Source: Candidatus Aminicenantota bacterium
Lineage (GTDB): Bacteria > Acidobacteriota > Aminicenantia > Aminicenantales > UBA8522
DNA: 11,120 nt
NCBI GenBank assembly: GCA_016934895.1
Contig: JAFGRZ010000111.1
Location: forward strand, 1-11,120
Direction of reading: 5' to 3'
Part shown: in pieces, positions 1 to 7,485 of the stretch
Numbering within the stretch: position 1 is the stretch's first letter
How the letters are laid out: every line of letters begins with the position of its first letter
The notes under the pieces: model-generated
Databases searched by the model: none
Seen by the model: the letters and a program-made list of their open reading frames with translations, nothing else
What the model was told of the DNA's origin: nothing
Position numbers and translations under genes: made by a program

Positions 1-999
1 GACGAGAACTACAGCCTCCTCCGGCCCGATTCACTCGCCTACCCGGTGCTCTCCCGGCCCTCTTTTCGAAGCCAGATCGCTGCGTTTCGCTCGCAGTTCA
101 CCTACCGGGTGGAAGCGGAGGTCCCGGACGGCTTCGTCGTGGCCTGCGGGGGACGGCCCGTCGAGACCGCGAAAAAAGCCGGGACTTGGGTCTTCGTCTT
201 TGAGAGCCTCAAACCGACATGGCGCGTGGACGTGGCCGCCGCCGGGTTCAAAGTGGTCGAAGATAAAGACGCCGGAATCCGCATCTATGTGATCCCCGGC
301 GATGAGGCCGAAGCGCCGCGCATTCTCGAAACGGCCAAGACGTCATTTCGTTTTTATGCGGGGCGGTTCGGCGAGCTCGGCGATTTGCCGGGGTTCACCA
401 TTATCGAGGTCCCGGAAGGCTGGGGGGGGCAGGCCTCGGACTTTTACATCCTGCAGCCCGCGGCGGCTTTCCGGGACGTGAAGAGGACGTCCGAACTTTA
501 CCACGAGATCGCCCACAACTGGAACGCCCGGGTGAAACCCGCCGTCCAGCGTTGCCGCTATTTCGATGAGGCCTTCGCCTCCTACTTCGAGGGGCTGGCG
601 ATCAGGGAGTTCGAAGGGGAAAAAGCGTTTCTGGATTATATGGAAAGGCGCCGCGACCGCTTCCTCCAAGCATGCGAGAGAGACGAGGCCGATTGTTCGA
701 CGCCCATCGCCGATTACTGGAAGGAAGAGCGAGGGAGCAACTCCTACACCAAGGGGGCTTGGTCTCTGTATGTCCTTCATCATGCCGTCGGCGACGAGGC
801 CTTCCGGGCGGTCGTTTCGGGTTTTCTCCGGGAGTACCGGGTCCGGCCGGCCGATTTCCGGGACTTCCAAACGTTTGCCGAAAAAGCCTCCGGCCGAAGC
901 CTGGACGTCTTTTTCAAGGAATGGATCTACGGGACCGAATCCTCGATATTTCTCCGGGAGAAACTCGAGGTCGACCGGATCGCGGCGCGATATCGCTGA
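1..999 (+). CDS. M1-family (gluzincin) metallopeptidase, 5' end outside window
   Basis: The frame is open from base 1, so this is the C-terminal 332 residues of a longer protein. The GTG at 46 is only an internal codon. The zinc-site signature HEIAH (bases 502-516) is followed 18 residues later by Glu in FDEAFASY, giving the HExxH-x18-E arrangement of M1 aminopeptidase-like enzymes, with two His and the distal Glu as zinc ligands and the first Glu as catalytic base. The C-terminal part (YTKGAWSLYVLHHAVGD, then FFKEWIYG) matches the usual helical region after the M1 catalytic core. The upstream beta-rich part resembles the M1 N-terminal domain. Any signal peptide lies outside the window. It is convergent with the next gene, with 13 bases between stops and no hairpin terminator seen. 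Substrate is unknown, but the family assignment is firm. Confidence 0.88.
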   Translation, partial: DENYSLLRPDSLAYPVLSRPSFRSQIAAFRSQFTYRVEAEVPDGFVVACGGRPVETAKKAGTWVFVFESLKPTWRVDVAAAGFKVVEDKDAGIRIYVIPGDEAEAPRILETAKTSFRFYAGRFGELGDLPGFTIIEVPEGWGGQASDFYILQPAAAFRDVKRTSELYHEIAHNWNARVKPAVQRCRYFDEAFASYFEGLAIREFEGEKAFLDYMERRRDRFLQACERDEADCSTPIADYWKEERGSNSYTKGAWSLYVLHHAVGDEAFRAVVSGFLREYRVRPADFRDFQTFAEKASGRSLDVFFKEWIYGTESSIFLREKLEVDRIAARYR

Positions 1000-1012
1000 A
1001 GGGAAGGGCCGA

Positions 1013-1369
1013 TCAACGTGTCTGGGATACCAGGAATACCCCCAGCATGATCAGGAACGCGCCCAGCCAGCGGAGACCGGAGATCTGCTCTTTGAAGATG
1101 ACCGCCGAGGCGATGACGATGAGGGCGTACATGAAGCTGACCATGAGGTTGGAATAACTCAGTTCATAACGGGATAGAACGACCAGCCAGAGCAGGGCGC
1201 CGCCGGCGGAAAGAAGGGTTCCGGCCAGCACGGGCCAATGGCCGAGCGCCCGGAGAAAAAAGCGAATGTCGGCCTTCTGGCCGGCGAATCCGGCCAGCCC
1301 CCACTTGAGCAGGACCTGAGCGGACGTCCAAAGGGCGATGACGAGGAGAAAAAGACCGATTTCCTTCAT
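1013..1369 (-). CDS. Small DMT-superfamily membrane protein (EamA/SMR-like, four helices)
   Basis: A 118-residue integral membrane protein with four hydrophobic segments, ending FLIMLGVFLVSQTR. Length and pattern, including the VIFKEQISGLRWLGAFLIMLGV end typical of EamA repeats, fit a single-repeat DMT transporter that would act as a dimer, like small multidrug-resistance proteins or the ArnE-type lipid-carrier flippase subunits. Substrate cannot be told. An ATG five codons upstream (1384) is in frame, but AGGAG lies 7 bases before the ATG at 1369, which favours the shorter protein. A sigma70-like promoter lies about 100 bases upstream, so the transcript should have a leader of roughly 97 bases. 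It diverges from the alanine racemase gene and converges with the peptidase gene. Confidence 0.78.
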   Translation of the reverse strand: MKEIGLFLLVIALWTSAQVLLKWGLAGFAGQKADIRFFLRALGHWPVLAGTLLSAGGALLWLVVLSRYELSYSNLMVSFMYALIVIASAVIFKEQISGLRWLGAFLIMLGVFLVSQTR

Positions 1370-1472
1370 CTGAGCGCTCCTCATGTCGTCTCCGATCGTT
1401 TCTTGCGCAGTCTCTGGCCGAAAAGCCGTCCGCCGATGAGATTTTCCGCGGATGCTTCAAGAAGTGGCAGCC

Positions 1473-1501
1473 AATATATCGCGCGCCTGGTACGAAGTCA
1501 A
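1473..1501 (-). promoter_or_regulatory. Predicted sigma70-type promoter for the DMT-family gene
   Basis: On the minus strand TTGACT (1501-1496) is separated by 17 bases from TATATT (1478-1473), close to the TTGACA-17-TATAAT consensus. Transcription would start near 1466. It is read from sequence only. Confidence 0.6.
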
Positions 1502-1537
1502 ATCGATTCGGGGAGGTGGAGGGGGTTGGTTGGCGAA

Positions 1538-1566
1538 TTGCGATTTGCGGGCGGTTGCGCTATAAA
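1538..1566 (+). promoter_or_regulatory. Predicted sigma70-type promoter for alanine racemase
   Basis: TTGCGA (1538-1543), 17 bases, then TATAAA (1561-1566). The predicted start near 1573 is only about 7 bases before the ATG at 1580, so the message would be almost leaderless and the AGGG at 1568 would fall outside it. If transcription starts further upstream, the AGGG could serve as a ribosome site instead. Confidence 0.5.
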
Positions 1567-1579
1567 CAGGGATCAGAAA

Positions 1580-2722
1580 ATGAAATCTCCTATAGACCGC
1601 CGCTCCGTCCGGACCTGGATTGAGGTGAGCCGAGGCGCGCTCGAACACAACCTGATTGTCTTCCGCAGCCTCCTACCGCCCGGCTGCCGGATCATGGCCA
1701 TCTGCAAGTCGAATGCTTACGGACACGGGCTCTATGATCTTGCGCCCGTTTTGGAAGAGATGGGCGCGGACTGGTTCGGCGTGGATTCGATCGTCGAAGC
1801 CGTAACCTTGAGAAAGAAAGGGATCCGGAGGCCCATTCTTGTCCTGGGCCATACTCTCCCCGTCCGGTTCGGGGAGGCCGGGAAATACCGGATCAGCTTG
1901 ACGGTTTCCAGCCTCGAGAACCTCCGCGCCCTGGCGGCTTTTCAAGGCTCCCGCTCGATCCGGATCCACCTTAAGTTCGATACCGGGATGCACCGGCAGG
2001 GATTGCTGCCGTCTCAATGGGAAGCCGCCCGGCGCCTTATCCGGAGGCAGAGCGGGCGAATGGAAGTCGAAGGCATCTATACCCATTTCGCTTCCGCCAA
2101 GGACCCGGCCGACAGAGAATTTACACACAGCCAAATCAAAGAGTTTGAAAAAGCCTGCGCTCTTTTCGAAGTCCCATTGAACCGGCCGATCCGGCATGCT
2201 TGCGCGACGGCGGGGCTGCTGAACTATCCCGAAGCGGCTTATGAATTGGCCCGGATCGGCATCGGGCTCATGGGCCATTGGCCCTCCGCGGAGACGAAAC
2301 GGGCCTGGGATGAAAAGATCGTCCTCGAGCCGGCGCTGACCTGGCGCACGATCATTTCCGAAGTCAAGAGCCTGAAGAAAGGCCTGGGCATCGGTTACGA
2401 CCAGACCGAGACTTTGAAGCGCGATTCCAGGGTCGGCGTATGCCCCATTGGCTACTGGCATGGCTTCCCGCGGAGCCTTTCCCGCACCGGAGAGGTTCTG
2501 GTCAGAGGGAGAAGAGCCAAAGTGCTGGGGACGGTTTCCATGGACATGATTGTCGTCGATCTGACGGGTATCGCCGGTGCCCGCGGCGGCGATGTCGCCA
2601 CGGTCATCGGCCGCGACGGCCGTGAGGAAATCACAGCCTATGAAGTTGCCGGAAGTGCCGGAGTTTCCCACTATGAGTTTCTGACCCGCCTCAATCCTCT
2701 GATCCAAAAGATATATACGTAG
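1580..2722 (+). CDS. alr: Alanine racemase, PLP-dependent
   Basis: A 380-residue fold-type III PLP enzyme interconverting L- and D-alanine for peptidoglycan. Visible key residues are the PLP lysine K43 in CKSNAYGHG, the likely carbamylated-lysine position K132 and R139 in LKFDTGMHRQG, the pyridine-nitrogen arginine R225 in ARIGIGLMG, the second catalytic base Y273 in GIGYDQTET, M321-D322 in VSMDM, and Y365 in SHYEFLTRLNP. Length is normal for the family. The frame stays open upstream to 1238, but that extension runs antisense through the divergent membrane-protein gene. The ATG at 1580 begins just ahead of the conserved R-x-W-x-E motif, so it is chosen. Odd points are serine in place of the usual alanine after K43, and IGYWHG where IGYADG is common. 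A paralogue acting on another amino acid cannot be excluded. Confidence 0.93.
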   Translation: MKSPIDRRSVRTWIEVSRGALEHNLIVFRSLLPPGCRIMAICKSNAYGHGLYDLAPVLEEMGADWFGVDSIVEAVTLRKKGIRRPILVLGHTLPVRFGEAGKYRISLTVSSLENLRALAAFQGSRSIRIHLKFDTGMHRQGLLPSQWEAARRLIRRQSGRMEVEGIYTHFASAKDPADREFTHSQIKEFEKACALFEVPLNRPIRHACATAGLLNYPEAAYELARIGIGLMGHWPSAETKRAWDEKIVLEPALTWRTIISEVKSLKKGLGIGYDQTETLKRDSRVGVCPIGYWHGFPRSLSRTGEVLVRGRRAKVLGTVSMDMIVVDLTGIAGARGGDVATVIGRDGREEITAYEVAGSAGVSHYEFLTRLNPLIQKIYT

Positions 2723-2726
2723 GGAT

Positions 2727-2756
2727 TGATCGAACGACGATCCGGGAGATCGATCA
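2727..2756 (+). terminator. Weak inverted repeat after alanine racemase
   Basis: TGATCG (2727-2732) pairs with CGATCA (2751-2756). A competing inner hairpin CGATC-CGGGA-GATCG spans 2738-2752. A short TTTT follows at 2760-2763. It is placed where a terminator is expected, but the U-tract is poor. Confidence 0.3.
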
Positions 2757-2762
2757 TGGTTT

Positions 2763-2797
2763 TGTAAAGGAATTTTACATAAAGGAGTTGTCGTAAA
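2763..2797 (+). promoter_or_regulatory. Paired enhancer-like palindrome upstream of the sensor operon
   Basis: TGTAAA (2763-2768), five bases, TTTACA (2774-2779) is a perfect palindrome. A second half-site CGTAAA starts at 2792, with no clear right arm. The perfect site is centred about 107 bases before the predicted sigma54 start, in the usual range for an NtrC-type activator. The same motif recurs in pairs at 7345/7365 and 9663/9683. The regulator that binds it is inferred, most simply the NtrC-type protein of this operon. Confidence 0.6.
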
Positions 2798-2824
2798 CCA
2801 GCCGACTGCCGCTAAATATCTCTA

Positions 2825-2837
2825 TATCAATTACTTA
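2825..2837 (+). promoter_or_regulatory. IHF-consensus sequence between enhancer and promoter
   Basis: TATCAA-TTAC-TTA fits the E. coli IHF consensus WATCAA-N4-TTR at every defined position. It lies in an AT-rich stretch between the palindromes and the -24 element, centred near -47, where IHF bends DNA at many sigma54 promoters. Whether this organism has IHF of the same specificity is unknown, so the match may be coincidental. Confidence 0.45.
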
Positions 2838-2851
2838 TTGGCCTGTTCATC

Positions 2852-2867
2852 TGGCATAAAACTTGCT
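2852..2867 (+). promoter_or_regulatory. Predicted sigma54 promoter of the sensor operon
   Basis: TGGCAT-AAAAC-TTGCT matches the -24/-12 consensus TGGCAC-N5-TTGCW with one mismatch. GG (2853-2854) and GC (2865-2866) are exactly 10 bases apart. The predicted start near 2878 leaves a leader of about 36 bases before the ATG at 2914. The palindromes and the IHF-like site upstream complete the typical layout of an activator-dependent promoter. Confidence 0.75.
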
Positions 2868-2913
2868 CGATTTGCATTCCGATGCGTTCTTTTCTATTAT
2901 GAGGGAAAATCCG

Positions 2914-4515
2914 ATGCCTGCACGCCGGTGCCGAACCGCCCTCTCCATTTTTTTAGCCATGGCCGCTCTTGTCCTGGCCTTTCAGAGACGTCCCGTTCAG
3001 TCGCCGGTCTTGAGGTCGCGACCCGGTGGAACATTGCGTTTGCGCACTTTCACCCTCAATCCTTTTCAGCCGCGATTTGATCCGGCCGACGGGGCCCACG
3101 TGTTCATCCTGAACCAAATCTATGACGGCCTCGTCGGTTTGAACAGGAGCATGGGGATCGTCGGCATTCTGGCCGATTATTGGATGATCTCGGACGACGG
3201 CCGGACCTACACGTTTTTCCTCCGGAAAGGCGTGAAGTTTCACCACGGCCGGGAACTCGAGGCCGCGGACGTCAAATTCTCGCTCGAACGTCTGGTCAGC
3301 GCGGACAGCGAAGGCCCCTACTATCAATTCTTCACCGCCAAGGTCGTCGGCGCCCAGGAATACAGGGACGGCAGGGCTTCCGGTGTGGAAGGATTCAGAG
3401 CGCGGGATAAGTACACTTTCGAGATCCGGTGGAAAAACCCCTATGTCTCGGCCCTTTATCTCCTGAGCATGGATTTTTGCAAGATCCTTCCCCGTGATCT
3501 CGTTCAGCGTCAGGGCCGGGGTTTTTTTCAGAGGCCGTCCGGGACCGGGCCTTTCAAGTTCGCCAACTGGTTGCGTGATTCCAGGTTGGACATCGTCGGC
3601 GTCAAGCTGGAAAGGAACGATGAATACTTTCTCAGGAAGCCATATATCGAGGCGATCGAATTCAACCCCTATTTCACAGTCGAGCAGTTTCTCAATGAAG
3701 AGGTCGACATCATCCCCTATTCTTCAGAACGTTTGGCGGGCCGGGACATCCAGGTCTTGGAGGGGCCGACGTTCGCCACGGCTTTCCTGATGATGAGCTG
3801 TCACTTGCCTCCCTTGGACAGTCGCGCCGTCCGTCGGGCCATCTCCCTGGCCATCAACAAAAAAGAAATCGCCACGGCCGCCTTCCGTTTGGACTCGGAG
3901 CCCCGGGTGACCAACAATTTCATTCCGCCCAAGCTCCCGGGATTCTATCCGGCCGATGAAGAGGGGTTCGATCCCGAAGCGGCGAGGAAAATACTCCGCG
4001 AAGCCGGATTTTCCGAAGAAGAGGCCTTTCCCCGGATCCACTTTTTCCTCCACGAAGATCAAAGGAACGGAGACGGTATCGTCGCCGGGGTGCTCAAGGA
4101 TCAACTGGAAAGAATTGGAATCGATATGAGGATAAAAACTTACCGGACCTATGACGAGATCAAGGCCTCGAGAGAGCCCTATGGGATGCTCCTGCACTGG
4201 AGCCTGGATTTTCCGGATCCTGAGAATATCATCCTCCCTCTCTTTGAATCGGACGCCGTCTTGAATCAGAACATCCTCCATTATGCCAGCCCCGAACTCG
4301 ATGCCTTGGCCGAGGCGACCGAGATCGAGCAAAGCCGAAAGGCCCGGATCGCCCTCTTCCGCAAGATCGAGAAATTGCTCTTGACCGACATGCCGGCCGT
4401 TCCCCTTTACTTCAGACAGCACCGCTTGGCCGTTCAACCTTACGTGCGGGGGATCAAAGCCCCGCCGCTCGGGTTTTTCTATCTCGATGCAAAGGACATC
4501 TGGCTGGATAGATGA
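2914..4515 (+). CDS. Exported extracellular solute-binding protein, family 5 (peptide/nickel type)
   Basis: A 533-residue SBP_bac_5 protein, normal length for the family. An n-region with RRCR and a hydrophobic stretch (about residues 9-23) form an export signal. No lipobox cysteine is visible, so it is probably soluble in the periplasm or anchored by the uncleaved signal. The family signature lies at residues 87-112 (ADYWMISDDGRTYTFFLRKG, then VKFHHG), and a second typical segment, VRRAISLAINKKEI, near residues 306-319. The start at 2914 has GAGGGA 7 bases upstream. The ATG at 2899 lacks such a site, and the TTG at 2863 lies inside the promoter. Its stop overlaps the kinase start (ATGA). With no permease or ATPase gene in the operon, it more likely delivers a ligand signal to the kinase than feeds a transporter, which is inference. 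The ligand is unknown, oligopeptide-like compounds being the family norm. Confidence 0.87.
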   Translation: MPARRCRTALSIFLAMAALVLAFQRRPVQSPVLRSRPGGTLRLRTFTLNPFQPRFDPADGAHVFILNQIYDGLVGLNRSMGIVGILADYWMISDDGRTYTFFLRKGVKFHHGRELEAADVKFSLERLVSADSEGPYYQFFTAKVVGAQEYRDGRASGVEGFRARDKYTFEIRWKNPYVSALYLLSMDFCKILPRDLVQRQGRGFFQRPSGTGPFKFANWLRDSRLDIVGVKLERNDEYFLRKPYIEAIEFNPYFTVEQFLNEEVDIIPYSSERLAGRDIQVLEGPTFATAFLMMSCHLPPLDSRAVRRAISLAINKKEIATAAFRLDSEPRVTNNFIPPKLPGFYPADEEGFDPEAARKILREAGFSEEEAFPRIHFFLHEDQRNGDGIVAGVLKDQLERIGIDMRIKTYRTYDEIKASREPYGMLLHWSLDFPDPENIILPLFESDAVLNQNILHYASPELDALAEATEIEQSRKARIALFRKIEKLLLTDMPAVPLYFRQHRLAVQPYVRGIKAPPLGFFYLDAKDIWLDR

Positions 4516-5987
4516 GATTCGCACAGGCGGGCCTGAAAATATCTCTTTACACCCGTTTCATGTTCGCCATCACTTTCATATTGATCTTCATCGTCGGCTC
4601 CATCCTCCTGCTGGTCGAACGTCGGGAGGTGCGGACCATTTTCGAGCAATCGAAAGTCCGCGGCATCCTGAAAGCCCAGAACATCGCCGACTTGAACCTC
4701 GAAGGCTTGAAGTTCTGGGATTCAACGGGGATCCAGACCAACATCGACCGCGAGCTGAATGACCAGCTGATCTATGTCGTTATCTTCGACCGCTTCCGGC
4801 AGCTCTACGTCTCCGCCGGCCTGGCCGGAGATGCCGAAGACATCAAGGTCAGCCGCCTGCCTGTGAGGGTCACAGAAAATCTCTCGGTCGACAGGAGGCT
4901 GGATTTCACCCTGAACGGACGCTCCGTGCCCCTCATCGAGATCGAAATCCCCGTTTTTGCCGGAGGATCTCCCGAGCCCGACTACTGGGGGTCGGTGAAG
5001 GTCGGACTCTCGCTCGAGGAAATCTACAGCGAGATCCGCCGGACCCGCTGGATGCTGATCCTGATCGGTTGCTCCGGGTTTCTGTTGGGATTGGTCGGTG
5101 CGGGCTTGCTGGCCCGGCGGATCACCGGGCCGATGAAAACGTTGGTCGAAGGAACCCGCCGTATCTCCAGGGGAGATTTCTCTCAGACGATTCCTCTTCG
5201 CTCCAGGGACGAGATCGGGGGCCTGGCCCGGAGCTTCAACGAGATGACCCGGGATCTGCTCGAGACTCGCCAAAGGATGGAGGACGCCAACCGGAAACTC
5301 ATCCAGGCCGAGAAACTGGCCTCCATCGGACGGATCTCGGCCACCATCGCCCATGAGATCCGAAATCCTCTGACCTCGGTCAAGCTCAACATCCAAAAAC
5401 TTCTGGAGAACGAAAGCCTGGGCGAGGAAGAGAAAGAGCACCTCGACATCTCTCAGGAAGGCATCGGCCTGATCGAAAAATTCATCAAGGAGCTGCTCAA
5501 TTTCACCCGTGTCTCCGACCTGAATTTGGAGCGCTTCTCGATCCAGCAGATCATCGATGAATCCTTGAAGATCCTGCGGAACATCTTCCAGCAGAAGAGG
5601 ATCGTCCTTGAGAGGAGCTGCCCCTCCGACCTGCCCGCCGTGGTGGTCGACGGCGACAAGCTGAGACAGGTCTTCCTGAACATTCTCCGGAACTCCGTCG
5701 AGGCCGTTGATGAGGGGGGGAAGATCGCCCTGGCCGTTTCTCTCGCCAAGGAAAACAGCGTCAAGAAGATCCGGATCCGGATCTCCGACAACGGCTGCGG
5801 AATCGCGGAGAAGGATTGGGAGAACATTTTCGAGCCGTTCTTCACCACCAAGCCGTCCGGATTCGGGCTGGGCCTTAGCAACGCCCGCAAGATCGTGGAG
5901 CAGCACATGGGCTCGATCAAGGTCGTCAAGAAGAAAGGGAAGGGGACGGCCTTTGAGATACGCATTCCCTGTGAGGTGGAGCCATGA
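4512..5987 (+). CDS. Membrane sensor histidine kinase (HAMP, HisKA, HATPase)
   Basis: A 491-residue sensor kinase. The first membrane helix (about residues 16-35) is followed by an extracytoplasmic sensor region (about 40-178) and a second helix (about 180-201). A HAMP linker follows (about 202-255, ending DEIGGLARSFNEMTRDL), then a short coiled coil and the HisKA domain with phospho-acceptor H281 in IAHEIRNPLTS. The ATPase domain has an N-box (FLNILRNSVEAV, N394), a G1 box (DNGCG, 426-430), an F-box (FEPFFTTKP) and a G2 box (GFGLGL), the arrangement seen in NtrB-type kinases. It starts inside the stop of the binding-protein gene and ends inside the start of the regulator gene, implying translational coupling. 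It probably phosphorylates D52 of that regulator. The sensor region resembles no named domain I can recognise. Direct contact with the binding protein is inference. Confidence 0.92.
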   Translation: MRFAQAGLKISLYTRFMFAITFILIFIVGSILLLVERREVRTIFEQSKVRGILKAQNIADLNLEGLKFWDSTGIQTNIDRELNDQLIYVVIFDRFRQLYVSAGLAGDAEDIKVSRLPVRVTENLSVDRRLDFTLNGRSVPLIEIEIPVFAGGSPEPDYWGSVKVGLSLEEIYSEIRRTRWMLILIGCSGFLLGLVGAGLLARRITGPMKTLVEGTRRISRGDFSQTIPLRSRDEIGGLARSFNEMTRDLLETRQRMEDANRKLIQAEKLASIGRISATIAHEIRNPLTSVKLNIQKLLENESLGEEEKEHLDISQEGIGLIEKFIKELLNFTRVSDLNLERFSIQQIIDESLKILRNIFQQKRIVLERSCPSDLPAVVVDGDKLRQVFLNILRNSVEAVDEGGKIALAVSLAKENSVKKIRIRISDNGCGIAEKDWENIFEPFFTTKPSGFGLGLSNARKIVEQHMGSIKVVKKKGKGTAFEIRIPCEVEP

Positions 5988-7333
5988 GATCCGTCCTGAT
6001 CATTGATGACGATCCGCTGATCCGAAAGACCCTGTCCGGGCACCTGGCCAAGCAGGGGTTTGACGTCCAGGTGGCGGAGGAAGGGGAGGAGGGGGTCCGG
6101 AAGTTCCAAGAGTGCAATCCGGACCTCGTCATCCTGGATGTCCGCCTTCCCGATGTCGACGGCCTTGAGGTCCTGAGGAGGATCAAAGACATCCGCCAAA
6201 AGAGCTATGTCCTGATGATGACGGCTTACGATGACATGAAAACGACGGTCGAGGCCATCAAACTCGGCGCTTTCGAGTACCTGGTCAAGCCGCTCAATTT
6301 CATCGATCTTGATCTGACGGTGAACAAAACTTTCCAGGTCCGGGCTCTGGAAGAGAAGGTCAGTTATCTCGTCGAGGAAAGGCAGAAGGAATACACGATC
6401 GACAACATCATCGGCCGGTCGCCCCAGATGAGAGAGGTGTTCAAGCTGATCGGATCGGTGGCCAACACCCGGACCAACGTCCTGATCCAGGGGGAAAGCG
6501 GGACCGGCAAAGAGCTCGTCGCCAAAGCGATCCATTACAATAGCCCCTACCGGGACGAACCGTTCATCGTGATCAACTGCTCGGCCATATCCGACACCTT
6601 GCTGGAAAGCGAGCTTTTCGGCCATGCTAAGGGCGCCTTCACAGACGCCGTCGCCGAAACCAAAGGGAAATTCGAGATCGCCGGCAAGGGGACGCTTTTT
6701 CTGGACGAGATCGGGGACGTCTCTCCCAATCTGCAATCGAAGCTGCTCCGGGTCATCGAGACACGGGATTTCATGAAGGTGGGAGGGGAAAAGGTCCTGA
6801 AGACGGAAGCCCGGATCATCGCGGCCACCAACCATGACCTCAAGGCCCTCATTGAAACGGGCAAGTTCCGGGAGGACCTGTACTATCGTTTAAAGGTGGT
6901 GGAGATCTTCCTGCCGCCGCTTCGGGAACGCAAGGAGGATATCCCCGAGCTCGTGGCCTATCTCTTGGAGAAAATCAACCGGGAGTTGCGCCGAACCGTG
7001 AGGAAAGTGCCGTCCGAAGTGATGGGCCTCCTCAAGGAGATGCCCTGGCGGGGCAATGTCCGGGAACTCGAGAACGCCCTCACCCGGGCCGTCATCCTTG
7101 CCAAGGGAGATATCGTCCTGAAAGAAAACCTCCCGCTGGATTCGGGGGAGAGAAAGATCTACTCCGGCGAGCTGGTGTCCTTGCGTGAGGTGGAACGTAA
7201 TTACATCCAGCATGTTCTTGACGCCGTCCAGGGGAGCAAGACCCGGGCCAGCCAGATCCTGGGGATCAGCCGACCGACTCTGGACAAAAAGATCAGAGAA
7301 TTCAAGCTCCAGGTCAATCTCCCGAGCGCGTAG
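5984..7333 (+). CDS. NtrC-family sigma54-dependent response regulator
   Basis: A 449-residue three-domain activator. The receiver (about 1-120) has the acidic pocket DDD at 8-10, phospho-acceptor D52, T80 and K102. The AAA+ domain (about 140-375) has Walker A GESGTGKE (170-177), Walker B LFLDEIGD (238-245), the sigma54-contact loop as GAFTDA (217-222) rather than the standard GAFTGA, arginine-finger region FREDLYYRL (295-303) and sensor II RGNVRELEN (356-364). A Fis-type helix-turn-helix sits at about 405-442 (SKTRASQILGISRPTLDKKI). The start overlaps the kinase stop (ATGA), with GAGGTGG just upstream. Phosphorylated dimers would form ATPase rings that open sigma54 promoters. It is the natural candidate for binding the TGTAAA-N5-TTTACA palindromes, which would make its own operon autoregulated. 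The cognate pairing with the kinase is strongly implied by coupling. Confidence 0.94.
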   Translation: MRSVLIIDDDPLIRKTLSGHLAKQGFDVQVAEEGEEGVRKFQECNPDLVILDVRLPDVDGLEVLRRIKDIRQKSYVLMMTAYDDMKTTVEAIKLGAFEYLVKPLNFIDLDLTVNKTFQVRALEEKVSYLVEERQKEYTIDNIIGRSPQMREVFKLIGSVANTRTNVLIQGESGTGKELVAKAIHYNSPYRDEPFIVINCSAISDTLLESELFGHAKGAFTDAVAETKGKFEIAGKGTLFLDEIGDVSPNLQSKLLRVIETRDFMKVGGEKVLKTEARIIAATNHDLKALIETGKFREDLYYRLKVVEIFLPPLRERKEDIPELVAYLLEKINRELRRTVRKVPSEVMGLLKEMPWRGNVRELENALTRAVILAKGDIVLKENLPLDSGERKIYSGELVSLREVERNYIQHVLDAVQGSKTRASQILGISRPTLDKKIREFKLQVNLPSA

Positions 7334-7344
7334 CCGCCGGCCCC

Positions 7345-7381
7345 TGTAAACGAACTTAACGGGCTGTAAACATTCTTGAGC
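7345..7381 (+). promoter_or_regulatory. Tandem enhancer-like sites upstream of the lone receiver
   Basis: TGTAAA-N5-TTAACG (7345-7361) and TGTAAA-N5-TTGAGC (7365-7381) have intact left arms and degraded right arms. They repeat at 20 bases, about two helical turns, and are centred about -114 and -94 from the predicted sigma54 start. The 20-base repeat is the same as at 9663/9683. They lie just past the stop of the NtrC-type gene. Confidence 0.55.
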
Positions 7382-7440
7382 AGGGGGGAGGGGATTCCGG
7401 CTTTTTCCTCATATCCGGCCTGAGCCCGACAAAGCCGATT

Positions 7441-7456
7441 TGGCACGAAATCTGCT
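7441..7456 (+). promoter_or_regulatory. Predicted sigma54 promoter of the lone receiver gene
   Basis: TGGCAC-GAAAT-CTGCT has GG at 7442-7443 and GC at 7454-7455, 10 bases apart. It differs by one base from the promoter at 9387. The predicted start near 7467 leaves a leader of about 19 bases before the ATG at 7486. Confidence 0.78.
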
Positions 7457-7485
7457 TACTTTAGGAATGAACAGAGGTCACAGAT

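Noticed and set aside
1527..1541. Sigma54-like TGG...TTGC upstream of alanine racemase
   Set aside because: GG and GC are 10 bases apart but the CAC part of the -24 element is absent, there is no TGTAAA palindrome upstream, and a good sigma70-like promoter overlaps.
1238..1579. N-terminal extension of the alanine racemase frame by 114 codons
   Set aside because: It runs antisense through the divergent membrane-protein gene and the promoter region, and the family N-terminus begins right after the ATG at 1580.
2781..2797. AAAGGAG ribosome-site-like sequence followed by TTG
   Set aside because: The frame is TTG-TCG-TAA, two codons long, and the sequence lies upstream of the predicted transcript start.
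2863..2913. Earlier starts for the solute-binding protein (TTG 2863, ATG 2899)
   Set aside because: The TTG lies inside the -12 element and upstream of the predicted transcript start. The ATG at 2899 has no ribosome site, while the ATG at 2914 has GAGGGA at good spacing and leads into a signal peptide.
5453..6835. Long open frame on the minus strand across the kinase and regulator genes
   Set aside because: A high-GC antisense shadow. It has no recognisable domains, and both plus-strand genes have complete, motif-rich products.
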